From Erythroxylum novogranatense (taxonomy: Eukaryota; Streptophyta; Magnoliopsida; Malpighiales; Erythroxylaceae): a stretch of DNA of 64,000 bases. Of the stretch, positions 48,104 to 59,025 are shown piece after piece. Position numbers and translations under genes: made by a program. Positions within the stretch are counted from its first letter, which is position 1, and every line of letters begins with the position of its first letter. The notes under the pieces are model-generated. The model saw nothing but the letters and a program-made list of their open reading frames with translations. It was not told where the DNA came from and did not search any database. The stretch is taken from assembly GCA_029891385.1 (NCBI GenBank), contig CM057233.1, positions 50,546,063-50,610,062 on the forward strand. The letters are read 5' to 3'.

Positions 48104-50040
48104 AGTTCCCAATCAGAAAAGAACGATACTGACCCTTTCTGATAGTGCCTCCCCGTGGATCATCTGCTGTAGCCTTAGTTTGGCTTGTTCTTGGATCCTG
48201 ATAAATGTAGATAGAACTTCCACTTTTTTTCTCTTCACATGCTTCATCAATCAATTGCACTGCTTCCGCAAACTGATCGTAAGTCATGTCATCCAAAATC
48301 GGTTCGGTTGAACTTTCGACTTCAGCTTCTCTTCACACTTATGCTTCAACAAAATTTGGTGGTTGTAAATCGGTACCACCTTGATTCTTGTCTCGTCCAA
48401 AGATTGGATAAGAAGTAAGACGCCTCCAAATGGCTCGTGGATATGGTTCTCTTCCAACTCTTCGCTGATCATAGAAATTTTATAACCCCTATCCAATAGA
48501 TGTAGAATGTTGTTATCAAATTTAACTGATTTGAAGAAGGCTTTCACAAATCTCTTTGGTTTGTCTCGGATGATGACAGATTTGGTCTTCTTCTCCTCTG
48601 TGACAACCAATCTGTGTTCCCAACTTTCTCTTGAAAAGTTAAATATTTGGATGGAACATTAGTCATCACACTCAAGACTTTTGACTAACCTTTTGTCCCA
48701 TAACATGTGTAGCAACTGTTTTGCGAACAAGTGAAGACCGAAAAGTAGTAGAAACTACTTCTTCAAACATTGGATTATCAAGGACATTGTGAGTATCCTT
48801 AAGATTACGATGCGACTTCCACAAGAATTTCAAAGAATATCAACCGTACAAGAATGACTTTTTGTAGTATCAACAACAATATTTTCTTCTGCACCTTCTT
48901 AGACTTTGTTTCGTCATTCTTGGACTTCCTTCTTTTATCGCACTCATTTTCTTTCCCTTGGTGACTTTTTAGGTTGCGTTTTTTCTTTTCGTGTTCTTCT
49001 ATCCTTTTCCTCCACTTTTTGAGACCGAGTTTTCAATCTTTTCAAGGATTGATGTCAACGACTTTGTAGCTTTTGATCTTTGCAGTTCAGAATGCTTTGA
49101 TTGACTTGATTCTCTGGATTGACTGGCTTCTTTCTGCTGCACAGTTTTCACTTTGGGTGACCTTCTTGCTTGCTTTGGAATGTCACCAAGAGTGGTTCCC
49201 TTTACGCTCAAGTCACCTGATTCAAAAAATCGAACACTTCTCGACTTTGATTCCTGAGAATGTGATCTTGTTTCCTTCATAGAAGATTTCTTCAGTATAC
49301 GCTCCCCCTCAATTGTTGCTTTTCTTGCCAAATCTGCTCCTTTTACTGAAAATCTCGACCATTTTAGCAATAGATGTTGAATCTATATAGCTTTTAACAG
49401 ATATCTTCTGTCTGATTCCCCTTTCCAATCTGATGCCAGATTCTCTGAACACTCTTGTCAACATCATCCCATAAGGACAAGTGCTTGTATCCTTTATTGA
49501 TTTTACCATGTACTAATAAATCAAAAATGGTAAATCTATTGGGTGATGATTCAGAAGATGAAGAATACATTGTTCATCCAGGGTAGTGACCTGATGTCGT
49601 GAACCTATTCTTGGTAGAACACGATCACTTAGAACCATGAACAATACCTTGCCTTTGGTACCACCAAGAGGCTCTCCTTTCGATTGGGTTATTTTGTCCA
49701 TAAAGTTGACGACTAACTTCATCTTCGCTCATCTTAAGCTTAGTCATCCATTTCGCCATATTAGTGGGTTGAACTCCATCCATCGAACATTCAAGACTTT
49801 CTCCAAGAACTCCTTCGTTCTATAACGAGTGTGTGTCTACATACGACACGATTGTATCGCTCATCGATTTAGTATTCTTCCGTAACTCATAAACTTCTTG
49901 TAGATAGACTTCATCTCGTATTTGAAAGAAGTTTCTCCATCCTGCCGCCATTATCTCCGGCTCTATATCCATCTGTTCTTTTCTTAGTTCTTCAAAGTTT
50001 ACCAATCTTCCCCAGCCCGATCCTGGATCAACTCACAAAA
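48104..50040 (-). pseudogene. Sirevirus unit 2 extra frame, N-terminal and middle parts
   Basis: This is collinear with 27042-29100 of unit 1. Frames at 50005-49820, 49722-49513, 49509-49309, 49370-48999, 48610-48284 and 48296-48015 overlap or shift but follow the same protein order: GWRNFFQIRDEVYLQEVYEL, LDEQCILHLLNHHPIDLPFL, a Lys/Ser-rich middle, KPKRFVKAFFKSVKFDNNIL and DPRTSQTKATADDP. Breaks do not coincide with those of unit 1, which suggests the common ancestor was open throughout. The C-terminus is displaced to 35474-35865 by G2. Confidence 0.85.
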
Positions 50041-50274
50041 TAGGCTTGACATTCATCTTGCTGATTCTGATTGAGTAGGAACTTGCTTGAAGAAATTTCA
50101 GAGAGATTTTAAGAGAACTAGCAATTTCTGAATTCGGTAGAAATCCCAAAAGTCAGTTTTTAGGGATATTATAGCGAATTCTAGAACGATTGTACTTCTC
50201 GATGATCTGACAGCTTTTTCCCTCTAAAACTTTTTCTTGTGAAAGAAGTTTTATATCTGAAACCGTCTAACGCC

Positions 50275-50437
50275 GTTAACTCCACCGTTCCACTGTCTTT
50301 TCTTTTTGAAAAATCAGATGATCAAACTGTTAACTCCACCGTTCTATCTGCCTTGTCTTTTTGAAAATCAGATGAATGGTTCGTTAACTCCTCCGTCTGT
50401 CTGTTTTTGTCTTTATGAAAAACCAGATGAATGGTCC
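50275..50437 (-). repeat. 54 bp tandem repeats, unit 2
   Basis: These are the same three units as 29224-29385. Here two units differ by 1 bp in length from 54. Confidence 0.85.
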
Positions 50438-51050
50438 GTTAACATCACCATATTGAGGTTGCGTCTGATTTCTTTAAACCGATCTTCACTTAGTGGTTTT
50501 GTGAAGATATCCGCCCACTGATATTTTGTTTCTACGAATTGTAGACTGACGACTTTCTTCTGAACGTAATCTCTCAAGAAATGATGTCTGACTTCTATGT
50601 GCTTCACCCTTGAATGTTGAATTGGATTCTTTGACAAGCTGATGGCGCTGGTGTTGTCGCAGCATATTGGAATCTCTTCTTCTTGTATTGAGTAGTCCTC
50701 CAATTGATACTTGATCCACAATACTTGTGAACAACAACTTGCGGTAGACATATATTTAGCTTCGGCAGTTGATAATGCAATCGAGCTTTGTCTCTTGCTT
50801 GACCATGACACCAGGTTTGGTCCAAGAAAGTGACAGCCACCACTCGTGCTCTTCCTTTCGATCCTATCACCGGCATAGTCCGTGATCGCAATATCCATTC
50901 ATCCTGAAATTTTACCTTTCTCGTACATTAAGCAAAGATCGAGTACTGCGAGATATCTCAAAATTTGTTTTACAATATAATGAGATTCTCTAGGATCGAC
51001 TCGAACCTTGCACACAAGTATACACCGAATAGAATGTCAGTCTACTTGTC
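50413..51050 (-). pseudogene. Sirevirus unit 2 RNase H
   Basis: 161 codons at 50898-50413 are open from DYAGDRIERKSTSGGCHFLG to FTKPLSEDRFKEIRRNLNMV. They include the CDNTSAISLSKNPIQHSRVK block that is broken in unit 1. The upstream part is shifted. Confidence 0.9.
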
Positions 51051-51950
51051 AGAAGATAAAGCAAAGAACCAATCATCCTCTAAATAGGGTTTGATCCACC
51101 TTCTTACCACTTTCGTTTTTGACAACAAGTTCAAGGATGCATCGGGTAGAACATATGTTTAACACGCACATATCAAACTTAGACAACAATTCTTTAAGAT
51201 ATTTTTGTTGATGGATAAAAATCTTATCCTTAGTTTGCTTTACTTGCAATCCAAGAAAGAATTTTAACTCACCCATCATGCTCATCTCAAATTCATTTTC
51301 ATTAGATTTTCAAACTCATGCATAACCTTTTCAAGTTGCACCAAAATAATATCATCAACATAAATTTGCACAATAATGAAATCATTACTCAAGTTCTTTC
51401 TAAAAAGAGTTTTGTCTACTTTACCTCTAGTAAATCCATTTTCTATAAGAAATGAACTCAGCATTTATCATACCAAGCTCTAGGGGCTGTTTCAAATCCA
51501 TATAAGGCTTTATAAAGTCTGTAGACATGATCTGGATACTTTATGTCCTCAAATTCGGAGGTTGCTTAACATAGACTTCTTCATCTATAAAACCATTCAT
51601 AAATGCACTTTTACATCCATCTAAAAAGCTTTATGTCATGGCAAACCGCATATGCAAGCAGATCCTTATTGCTTCAAGTCTTGCATCGGAGCATATGTCT
51701 CATCAGTAGTCTATTCCTTCTTGATTATAGCCTTGTGCTACTAATCTTGCCTTGTTGCGACTTACTTTTCCCGATTCGCCTAGTTTATTCTTGAATACCC
51801 ATCTAGTACCAAGAATGGATTTCTTTTGTGTTTAGGAACTAAGGATCGACTTTATTTCTGCTGAAATTGATTCAACTCCTCTTGCATAGCTAGTATCCAT
51901 GCTTCATCTTTTGAGCTTCATCAATCTTCTTAGGTTCTACTTGTATATAA
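51051..51950 (-). pseudogene. Sirevirus unit 2 reverse transcriptase, broken
   Basis: Blocks are MMGELKFFLGLQVKQTKDKI (51285-51073 frame) and FIIVQIYVDDIILVQLEKVM (51464-51282 frame, YVDD active site). The entry segment VEPKKIDEAQKMKHGY is near 51900-51950. The same layout and similar break density occur in unit 1. Confidence 0.87.
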
Positions 51951-53280
51951 ATGCCACGTTGGCTTCTCTTACGAACTTGGACCTTGTTCAACACCTTCCG
52001 AGGTTTCTCCAATAATTGACTCTTTAGATGAGAACTTTTGTATCTCCAATCTTTCTTTAACTCCAAATTCTTCAAATGTCTTTCTTTTCGTCATATAGTG
52101 TTTCTAATGAAGATACTTCTTTGTACTCAAATCAAAGGCAATCGTAACAAAGATCATTATCTCGATTCCTCTTCCTTATCGGGTTGAGAGCTATCATCGA
52201 ACTTGACATGAATAGTTTCTTCAATGCCTTTGAGGTGAGGTTGTAGACTCTAAATGCCTTTGAGGTGAGAGAATAACCTAGAAATATTCCCGAAAGTGTC
52301 TTTGCATCAAACTTGTCCGAACTTCCTTTGTGTTCGAATAGTGCACTTGCAACCGAAAGGATGGAAATAAGAAATATTTGGTCTCCTTCCATTCCACAAC
52401 TCATAGGAGTTTTCTTCAATATTGGTCGCAAAGAACACTCTATTCTCATATATAGCATGTCAGTATTGACACTTCGCTTAAAATATTTAGGAAGATTCAT
52501 CTCGCACATTGTTCTTGCCATCTCTTGAATCGCCCTATTCTTTCTTTCAACAACTCCATTCTCGTCATGAGTCCTTGGGGCGAGAGAAGTTATGGAAAAT
52601 TCCATTTTCTTCGCAGAATACTCTAAACTTCTCATTTTCAAATTCTCCACCATGATCACTCCTTATGCTGGCTATAGACACTCCTTTTTCATTTTGTAAC
52701 CTCATGGAAAGGTTTCTAAAGCACTTGAAAGACTCATCTTTATGTGCCGTAAAAGTATCCAACAAAACCTTGTAAAATCATCAATAATGACAAGTCCATA
52801 CTTCTTTCCACCAAGACTTATTGTCTTGTTGGACCAAATAAATCCATATGTAACAACTCTAGTGGTCTAGATGAAGTTACTAAATGTTTTGAAGAAAAGA
52901 GGTTTTAACTTGTTTCCTTTCGACAACTTTCACAAAAGAAATCTTTGTTAAAACAAATTTGTGGCAAACCTTTACCAAATCATGTTTCAAAAGTTTTGAA
53001 ATATGTTTAAAACTGACATGACCTAGTTTTTTATGCTAGATCAGTCTTTCTTCTTCAGTAGATAAAAAACATAAAATATTTTGAGACTGAAAATCGTCTA
53101 AATCAATTTTGTAAAGATTGTTTCGTCTTTTCGGCGAAAAGAAAATAGAACCATCTTTTTTCTCGACTTCACAAAAGTTTTGGTTGAATGTAACTTCAAA
53201 CCGTAATCACATAATTGACTAATACTTATCAAGTTATGCTTTAGACCATCAACTAGCGATGACGTTGTTAATGCATGCAT
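51951..53280 (-). pseudogene. Sirevirus unit 2 integrase, broken
   Basis: The pre-integrase block LVDGLKHNLISISQLCDYGL is at 53280-53098. The second catalytic Asp lies in SIRSDHGGEFENEKFRVFCE and the Glu in NGVVERKNRAIQEMARTMCE (52659-52132 frame). Unit 2 keeps RTMCEMNLPKYF where unit 1 has an altered reading. Confidence 0.88.
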
Positions 53281-53384
53281 GGAATTCTTACCAATCTTAC
53301 CAATCCCGATTATTTTGCCTCGCTTGTTGTCTCCAAAAGTTACCGAACCTCCTTTCAGATCAAGATCTAGAACATAGACCTTTT

Positions 53385-55088
53385 TCCGTCATGTGACGCG
53401 AGCATCCACCGCTCAAATACCAATGGTTCTTCCGGTTCTTCCAAAGAAGGATTTACATAGGAGATATTATCTTATTTTTAGGTACCAGATTCTCTTGGGT
53501 CCTTTAGGTTAGTATGGTGTAATGAATGATAATAAGACGTAGAATGAAAACGTTGATGACCTTTTTGAAAACCTGATTGATATCTTTCTTATCTTTTGAA
53601 CAATTGATTTCACGTAATGTTTGGGACTTATTTTAGTAAACCCTAATCCAGCTTTTATCACTTGGATGTCTGCATTTTCCTAGCATTTCATTCATCTTTT
53701 TGTACTATCTCAGTAAATTTAGCTAGATCAATCGAGAGATTATTGATTCTCGCCAATCGCTTAATCTCTTCTGATCTATCTATAACTTTGTTGTTATTCG
53801 CCTCAACTTGCTTTCTCATATTTATATTCTCACTCTATCTCATGAGTATGTTTGAGGTTTTCACATATTTCTTCTTCAATGACTTGTACTGCTTCGAAAT
53901 AGCATGAGAATCCTCTAACAATTACGAGTATGCATCTTGTATATTATCATGGCTAGAAGTTACCTCTTCATCACTTTCTTCTTCACTACTGGATATATGT
54001 TAGCATGTTCGACGCTTCGAGCTTGTATTTGATTCTCGATGAATCCAGATCCTCCCACGTTGCCATCATGCTTTTCTTGTTATCCCTACTCTTTTGGGTT
54101 GTCTTTTCAACATCGGACACTCGGACTTGTAATGTCCTCGCTTATTGCATTCATAACATGTAATAGATGCTTTCTTGATTTTCCATCGTCTTTGCGCCAT
54201 TGCTCCTTCCGAATGTTGAATTTCCTTTGGACTTCTTTTCCACATTCTTCTTATCTTTCTTGAAATGAAAGATAGCTCGTCGTCTTCATCACTTGATTCA
54301 GATTCTGACTTGCTGGAATCATCATCCTTTGATTCTTCAATCTTTAATGCCTTTGATGTATTCCTCTTTGTCTTTTTCTTCTGGATCTTGTGATTCATTT
54401 GACCTGCTTTGAGCGCTATGGACTTCTCTTTCTTGGTCTTATCTTCTGCATCAAGCTCTACTTCGTGTATCTTCAACGATCCAAGCAATTCATCAAGCTT
54501 CAGTACGCTTAAGTCTTTGGCTTCTTGTACAGCAGTTACTTTGGGTCTCTATCTTTTTGGCGCACTCCTCAAAATCTTTCGAACATGGTCTTGATCTTGT
54601 AATGCTCTTCCAAGAGCTTTTAGCCCATTAACAATTGTTTGAAATCTTCCAAACATTTGATCAATGGTCTCTTCTTCTTTCATTTTGAACAACTCGTACT
54701 GATGCACCATAATGCTTATCTTGGACTCCTTGACTTGATTTGTTCCTTCATGTGCAATTGATAATGTATCCCACATTTCTTTGGCAGTGTCGCATCCATG
54801 AACTTTGTCATACTCGCTCGCTTTCAATGCACAACTCAAAAAATTTCATTGGAGTTTAGTTGAAATCTTGCTTTACCTTTCGGCTATCCATCTTTCTCGT
54901 GGAATTGGATTTTTATCATCATCTTCAGGTGTGTATGGTCCATTCTCGATGATGTCCCAAAGGTCAATGTGAGTATATTCGATAAACAATCTCATCCGGT
55001 CCTTCCAATAGTGGTAGTCTTCACCATTGAATGCTGGAGGTCTAGTGACTGAAGCTCCTTCGGCAATATACGTGTGTGATTCCACCAT
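53385..55088 (-). pseudogene. Sirevirus unit 2 gag and protease, broken
   Basis: Gag starts at MVESHTYIAEGASVTRPPAF (55088), followed by EDYHYWKDRMRLFIEYTHID and AKEMWDTLSIAHEGTNQVKE (54839-54549). These are the retrotransposon gag (UBN2-like) blocks. A zinc knuckle CYECNKRGHYKSECP follows at 54120-54165. The protease site near 53390-53420 reads WYLSGGCSRHMT, lacking the catalytic Asp expected at the fourth position. Gag is better preserved here than in unit 1. Confidence 0.85.
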
Positions 55089-55130
55089 TTTCTTTAATTC
55101 ACACTTTTTTAGAGTGATTCTTGAACACCA

Positions 55131-55143
55131 GGCTCTGATACCA
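55131..55143 (-). promoter_or_regulatory. Sirevirus unit 2 primer binding site
   Basis: Minus strand TGGTATCAGAGCC, two bases from LTR C, complementary to initiator tRNA-Met. This is the intact version of the site damaged at 34086-34097. Confidence 0.93.
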
Positions 55144-55711
55144 ATTGAAGTGAATCACACGTTAATATATTGAACAATAATATGATCAAGATACACAAGA
55201 AGGGGGGGTTGAATTGTGATAAACTTTTCGTTAATCCCCTTTTAAAAAATTACTTGTTCTTTCGAAAACTTATCGTAAATCAATTCGTAACTAGTTTGAA
55301 CAACTTTGTTAATCTTGAAAACTACGATATAAGTAATATGAGAGTAGAAAGAAAAAACACAGCAATTTATCCTGGTTCACCCCAAACCGTGGGCTACGTC
55401 CAGTCCTCAGATATCCTTCTGAGATTTCACTATCTCTGAATTGTTTACAAGTATTCTTTCGACTAAGCCTCTCCAGGTCTCTTTACAGCAAGTATTATTT
55501 TACTCTTAGCCTCTTCAGGCTATCTGTAACACTTTCTAATTGAAAGAATAGTAAAGAGCTTATTACAATAGAAATGTTCTTAACACTGTTCACTCGAAAT
55601 ATCGTTCACAATTTTTCTCTCAGATAATCTGAAAATCAAAAGTTGAATACTCAGAGTTTCATGAAGTTTCATAAAGTTGCATAAAGTTGTTTCTTCTTCA
55701 ATCTCGACTCT

Positions 55712-55719
55712 TATTTATA
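55712..55719 (-). promoter_or_regulatory. TATA box in Sirevirus LTR C
   Basis: Minus strand CTATAAATAAGAG lies about 640 bp into the LTR, just after the minisatellite. It is likely the promoter of the complete 5' end of the array. Promoter role inferred from motif and position. Confidence 0.62.
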
Positions 55720-55842
55720 GTTGGGTTCTTCAACTGTTTCTTGAATATCTGCTTCTTGAATCTTGAAAGAAACGGTTATTCAGTTTGACTCCGTAACTAA
55801 CTCAAACTGATGTTTCTTTCTTCCGTCTGATTTGTTGTATCG

Positions 55843-56220
55843 GCTGCTTTTCTCTTGTAAAGCTTCCATCTGCTTTTCTTGTATCAGCTGCTTTTCTCTT
55901 GTAAAGCTTCCGTCTGATTTTCTTGTATCAGCTGCTTTTCTCTTGTAAAGCTTCCGTCTGCTTTCCTTGTATCAGCTGCTTTTCTCTTGTAAAGCTTCCG
56001 TCTGCTTTCCGTTTGTAAAGCTTCCGTCTGCTTTTCTTGTATCAGCTGCTTTTCTCTTGTAAAGCTTCCGTCTGATTTTCTTGTATCTGCTGTTTTTCTC
56101 TTGTAAAGCTTCCGTCTGATTTTTTATATCGGCTGCTTTTCTCTTGTAAAGGTTCCGTCTGCTTTTCGTTTGTAAAGGTTCCGTCTGCTTTTCTCTTTGT
56201 AACGCTTTCGTCTGCTTTTC
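55843..56220. repeat. 44 bp minisatellite in Sirevirus LTR C
   Basis: About eight to nine units of ~44 bp (some shortened to ~24 bp) are built on GCTGCTTTTCTCTTGTAAAG followed by CTTCCGTCTG. This copy is the most regular; LTRs A and B hold altered versions. It is in U3, upstream of the TATA box, so it may be an enhancer-like array. Confidence 0.9.
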
Positions 56221-56360
56221 TTCAACTGTTTCTTAGTTCGGCTGATTTTTCTCCTTTAGCTGTTTTTTACTTCTCATGAGTCCATCTACTTTTCATTTGT
56301 ATATTTCTCTTTGTTTGTCATCAAAATTATTTAATACGTGAAGTCTGATTTGACTTAACA

Positions 56361-56601
56361 TTCTGTACATCCTGGTGCTACCTGGGTGCATGACATAAGG
56401 CGCATTGTGTTCCTCATCCAAAATCTCATCCTTAACCTCCTTGCTATCTGGAATACAAAGTCTGTCCCCCACTGTCATGAGTCCATCATCTCTCACTACA
56501 ACTTCAGAAACCTTACCATTCTGAATTTCCTCTCGAAGCTTGCTCAACTCTGTATCCTGTGCTTGCAACTCCCTAACCTTCTCCCGGAGTATAGGCCTCA
56601 C
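56361..56601 (-). pseudogene. G1 gypsy integrase N-terminal part
   Basis: It encodes LREKVRELQAQDTELSKLRE, VVVRDDGLMTVGDRLCIPDS and APYVMHPGSTRMYR, the start of the integrase HHCC zinc finger. It is cut at 56360 by LTR C. The next expected residues of the family (a few before FWW) are missing; sequence resumes with YFWWKGMKRDV at 25310. Confidence 0.9.
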
Positions 56602-57250
56602 TCTGAAATTAGCTAGGAGGCAATTTGGTTCCTTCTATTTCAAGCTTATCTTAAGCTTGGCCATCTCTTCCAATAAAGGAAGATAAACTATCTGAACGTG
56701 AGCAATGGAAGACTTCCTGCTCAAGGCATCAGCCACTACATTCGCTTTGCCTGGATGGTACTCAATCAACAAATCATAGTCCTTAAGTAACTCAATCCAC
56801 CTTCTCTGTCTCAAATTCAATTCCTTCTGGCTCAGTAAGTACTTGAGACTCTTGTGATCTGTAAAGATCCTTGTCTGAACTCCATATAGATAATGCCTTC
56901 AAATCTTCAAGGCAAAGATCACTGCTGCCAACTCCAAATCATGAGTCGGGTAATTCAACTCATACTACTTCAGTTGCCTTGAAGCATATGTTATCACCTT
57001 GTCTCCTTGCATCAATACACAACCTAGACCCTTCCTCGAGGCATCATCAGACAATCAGATAGCCCTCATCACTGAAAGGCAAAATCAAGACTGAGCGCTT
57101 GTCGATTCGAGCTTGAGCTCCCCAAAGCTTTTCCGCATTCATCACCCAGATGAACTTCGATTCTTCCTCAATAGCTTGGTCATCAAGTAGCTATCATGGA
57201 GAATCCTTCACAAACCTCCTCAGTAGTAACTCGCTGCACCCGTAAAACTC
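56602..57250 (-). pseudogene. G1 RNase H, broken
   Basis: The C-terminal portion is clean ([36 protein letters not shown] at 56820-56635). The upstream core, with the GCVLMQ-like and SRQLK-like blocks around 56940-57030, has short indels and a stop. It joins the RT frame that ends at 57257. Confidence 0.85.
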
Positions 57251-57256
57251 CTCACC

Positions 57257-58699
57257 TCATCCGCCTCTTGGGTGCAGCCAATTCACTACTGCTTCAACTT
57301 TCCTCGGATCAACATGCACACCATCCTGCGAAATCACATGCCCAAGGAAAGTCACCTCATGAAGCCAAAACTCACACTTGCTGAACTTGGCATAAAGCTC
57401 TCTCTCCTTAAGAGTCCGCAATACAATCCTGAGATGCTCCTCATGCTCTTCTTCACTCTTAGAATACACCAGAATGTCATCTATAAATACTATGACAAAC
57501 TGATCCAGAAATTCCTTGAAGACCCAATTCATGAGATCCATGAAAACAGCTGGAGCATTGGTCAAGCCGAAAGGTATAACCAAAAACTCATAATGTCCAT
57601 ACCGAGTCCTGAATGCTGTCTTGCTTACATCAGACTCCTTGATTCTGAGCTGATGGTAGCCTGACCTAAGATCAATCTTGGAGAAAACCTTAGCTCCCTG
57701 CAGCTGGTCAAACAGATCATCTATTCGTGGCAGAGGATACTTGTTCTTAATTGTCACCTTATTGAGTCTCCGATAGTCAATACACATCCGCCATGATCCG
57801 TCCTTCTTCTTGACAAACAGAACCGGTGCTCCCCAAGGAGACGAACTCGGTCTGACATACCCCTTTTCTAACAGTTCCTCCAACTGTTCCTTAAGCTCCC
57901 TCAACTCAGCTGGAGCCATCCTGTACGGCGGTATTGAAATAGGCACGGTTCCGGGAATCAAGTCAATGGCAAACACGATTTCCCTCACCGGCTGCAAACC
58001 TGGTAACTCATCTGGGAAAACATCTGGAAACTCCCTCACAATCGGGAAATCCTCTAACTTCCCTTCATTCACATCGGCATCCACAACATGTGCCAAGAAA
58101 GCTTCACACCCCTGGCCCATCATCCTTTTAGCTAACATAACTGAAATTAGTTTTGGTGATGGTGTCTTCCTATCCCCTCTGAAGATCACCTTCTCACCAT
58201 TGCCCACATCAAACTCTACCTCTTTTCGACCATAATCCAGCTTGGACAGATACTTCTCCATGGTATCCATCCCCAGGATAACATCTAACCCTCTAAGGTC
58301 TAGCGGTAGTAAATCCACTACCAATCTAGCACCATCAATGAAAAGCTCACACTGCTCATACACTTGACTGATCACCACATTCCTCCCTAGAGGAGTACAA
58401 ACAATCAAAGGCCTATCCAACGGCACAGAAGTCACACCATGCAATGCTATGCTCGCAGAAACAAATGAATGTGTGGAACCAGAATCAATCAAAACAAATA
58501 CTGCTGAATCAAATAACTGAGCCATACCCGTGACAACCTCAGGTGCGGTTGCAGCTTCCTCCCTAGTCATAGCAAACACTCTTGTCAGTGCCTGACCCCT
58601 TGGCCTTCCTGGAGGAATAGCCTTCCTTGCAGTCCTAGAGCTGCCTAGCTCAAGAATCGCCCGGTTCCCATCAAGCTGCACGCTTTGAACTTGGCTCAT
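57257..58699 (-). CDS. G1 protease-reverse transcriptase frame (480 codons)
   Basis: This is the longest open frame in the window. The retropepsin site [15 protein letters not shown] is at residues 70-84. A linker with [20 protein letters not shown] follows. RT runs from about residue 240: [78 protein letters not shown]. The active site [12 protein letters not shown] is near residue 410, and the frame ends in [19 protein letters not shown] sequence. The first M is internal to the gag-pol polyprotein, so it is not a true start. The frame breaks at 57257, where RNase H continues in another frame. Such cleanness argues for a young element. Confidence 0.93.
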   Translation of the reverse strand: MSQVQSVQLDGNRAILELGSSRTARKAIPPGRPRGQALTRVFAMTREEAATAPEVVTGMAQLFDSAVFVLIDSGSTHSFVSASIALHGVTSVPLDRPLIVCTPLGRNVVISQVYEQCELFIDGARLVVDLLPLDLRGLDVILGMDTMEKYLSKLDYGRKEVEFDVGNGEKVIFRGDRKTPSPKLISVMLAKRMMGQGCEAFLAHVVDADVNEGKLEDFPIVREFPDVFPDELPGLQPVREIVFAIDLIPGTVPISIPPYRMAPAELRELKEQLEELLEKGYVRPSSSPWGAPVLFVKKKDGSWRMCIDYRRLNKVTIKNKYPLPRIDDLFDQLQGAKVFSKIDLRSGYHQLRIKESDVSKTAFRTRYGHYEFLVIPFGLTNAPAVFMDLMNWVFKEFLDQFVIVFIDDILVYSKSEEEHEEHLRIVLRTLKERELYAKFSKCEFWLHEVTFLGHVISQDGVHVDPRKVEAVVNWLHPRGG

Positions 58700-59025
58700 G
58701 ACCCCTCTTGTCTCGGTGCTGCGGACAATTCTTGGCTATATGTCCCTTCTCTCCATCTAAAACAAACTCAAGTGACTGAGGCACTCTCCCCAGTGACGCT
58801 TCCCACATCGGTCACATAAGGGATGGGTGAACCAACTTCTTCCAGCTCTCTACCGGCCTCCTACATTAGAGGCTTGCTTCGACACGCCTCACTGCTTGTT
58901 CTGGTAGCCCCACCGCTACCCACTTCACTCGATCAGAGAGCTCCTCGTGCTCCTCTCAGGCAATGGAGCACTAGTACCCTTCCTGAAAATCTGCTCCTTG
59001 TTCTTCCTCTTCTTGTTCGCTTCAT
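58700..59025 (-). pseudogene. G1 gag zinc-knuckle region, broken
   Basis: LCDRCGKRHWGEC (about 58770-58812) and a second knuckle ending [15 protein letters not shown] near 58715-58750 are visible in shifted frames with a stop between them. They lie between gag and the protease frame, as expected. They would bind the element RNA. Confidence 0.7.

Larger units (their letters stand above)
25311..56360 (-). mobile_element. Sirevirus-type Ty1/copia array: LTR-internal-LTR-internal-LTR
   Basis: Three LTRs (25311-26471, 34100-35289, 55146-56360) alternate with two near-identical internal regions: 7,628 bp, and 7,618 bp after removing the G2 insertion. All are on the minus strand. Each unit has gag, protease, integrase, RT and RNase H in copia order plus a large extra reading frame. 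The sequence TTATCATCAAAAAGGGGGAG upstream of the 3' LTR and a second purine tract ~170 bp further in are Sirevirus hallmarks. The array sits in the G1 integrase in the same orientation. A shared middle LTR points to unequal recombination between LTRs rather than two insertions. Confidence 0.9.
55146..56360 (-). repeat. Sirevirus LTR C (outer 5' LTR)
   Basis: 1,215 bp. It starts (minus) TGTTAAGTCAAATC at 56360, directly against gypsy integrase sequence, and ends CACTTCA at 55146. It is the best preserved LTR of the three. TATAAATA is at 55712-55719. Confidence 0.95.

Noticed and set aside
55843..56220. Regularly spaced short repeats resembling a CRISPR array
   Set aside because: Spacers are not unique, units are degenerate tandem copies, and the array sits in a plant LTR. 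It is a minisatellite.
57810..58235. 141-codon plus-strand frame
   Set aside because: Antisense to the G1 protease-RT frame, with no domain.
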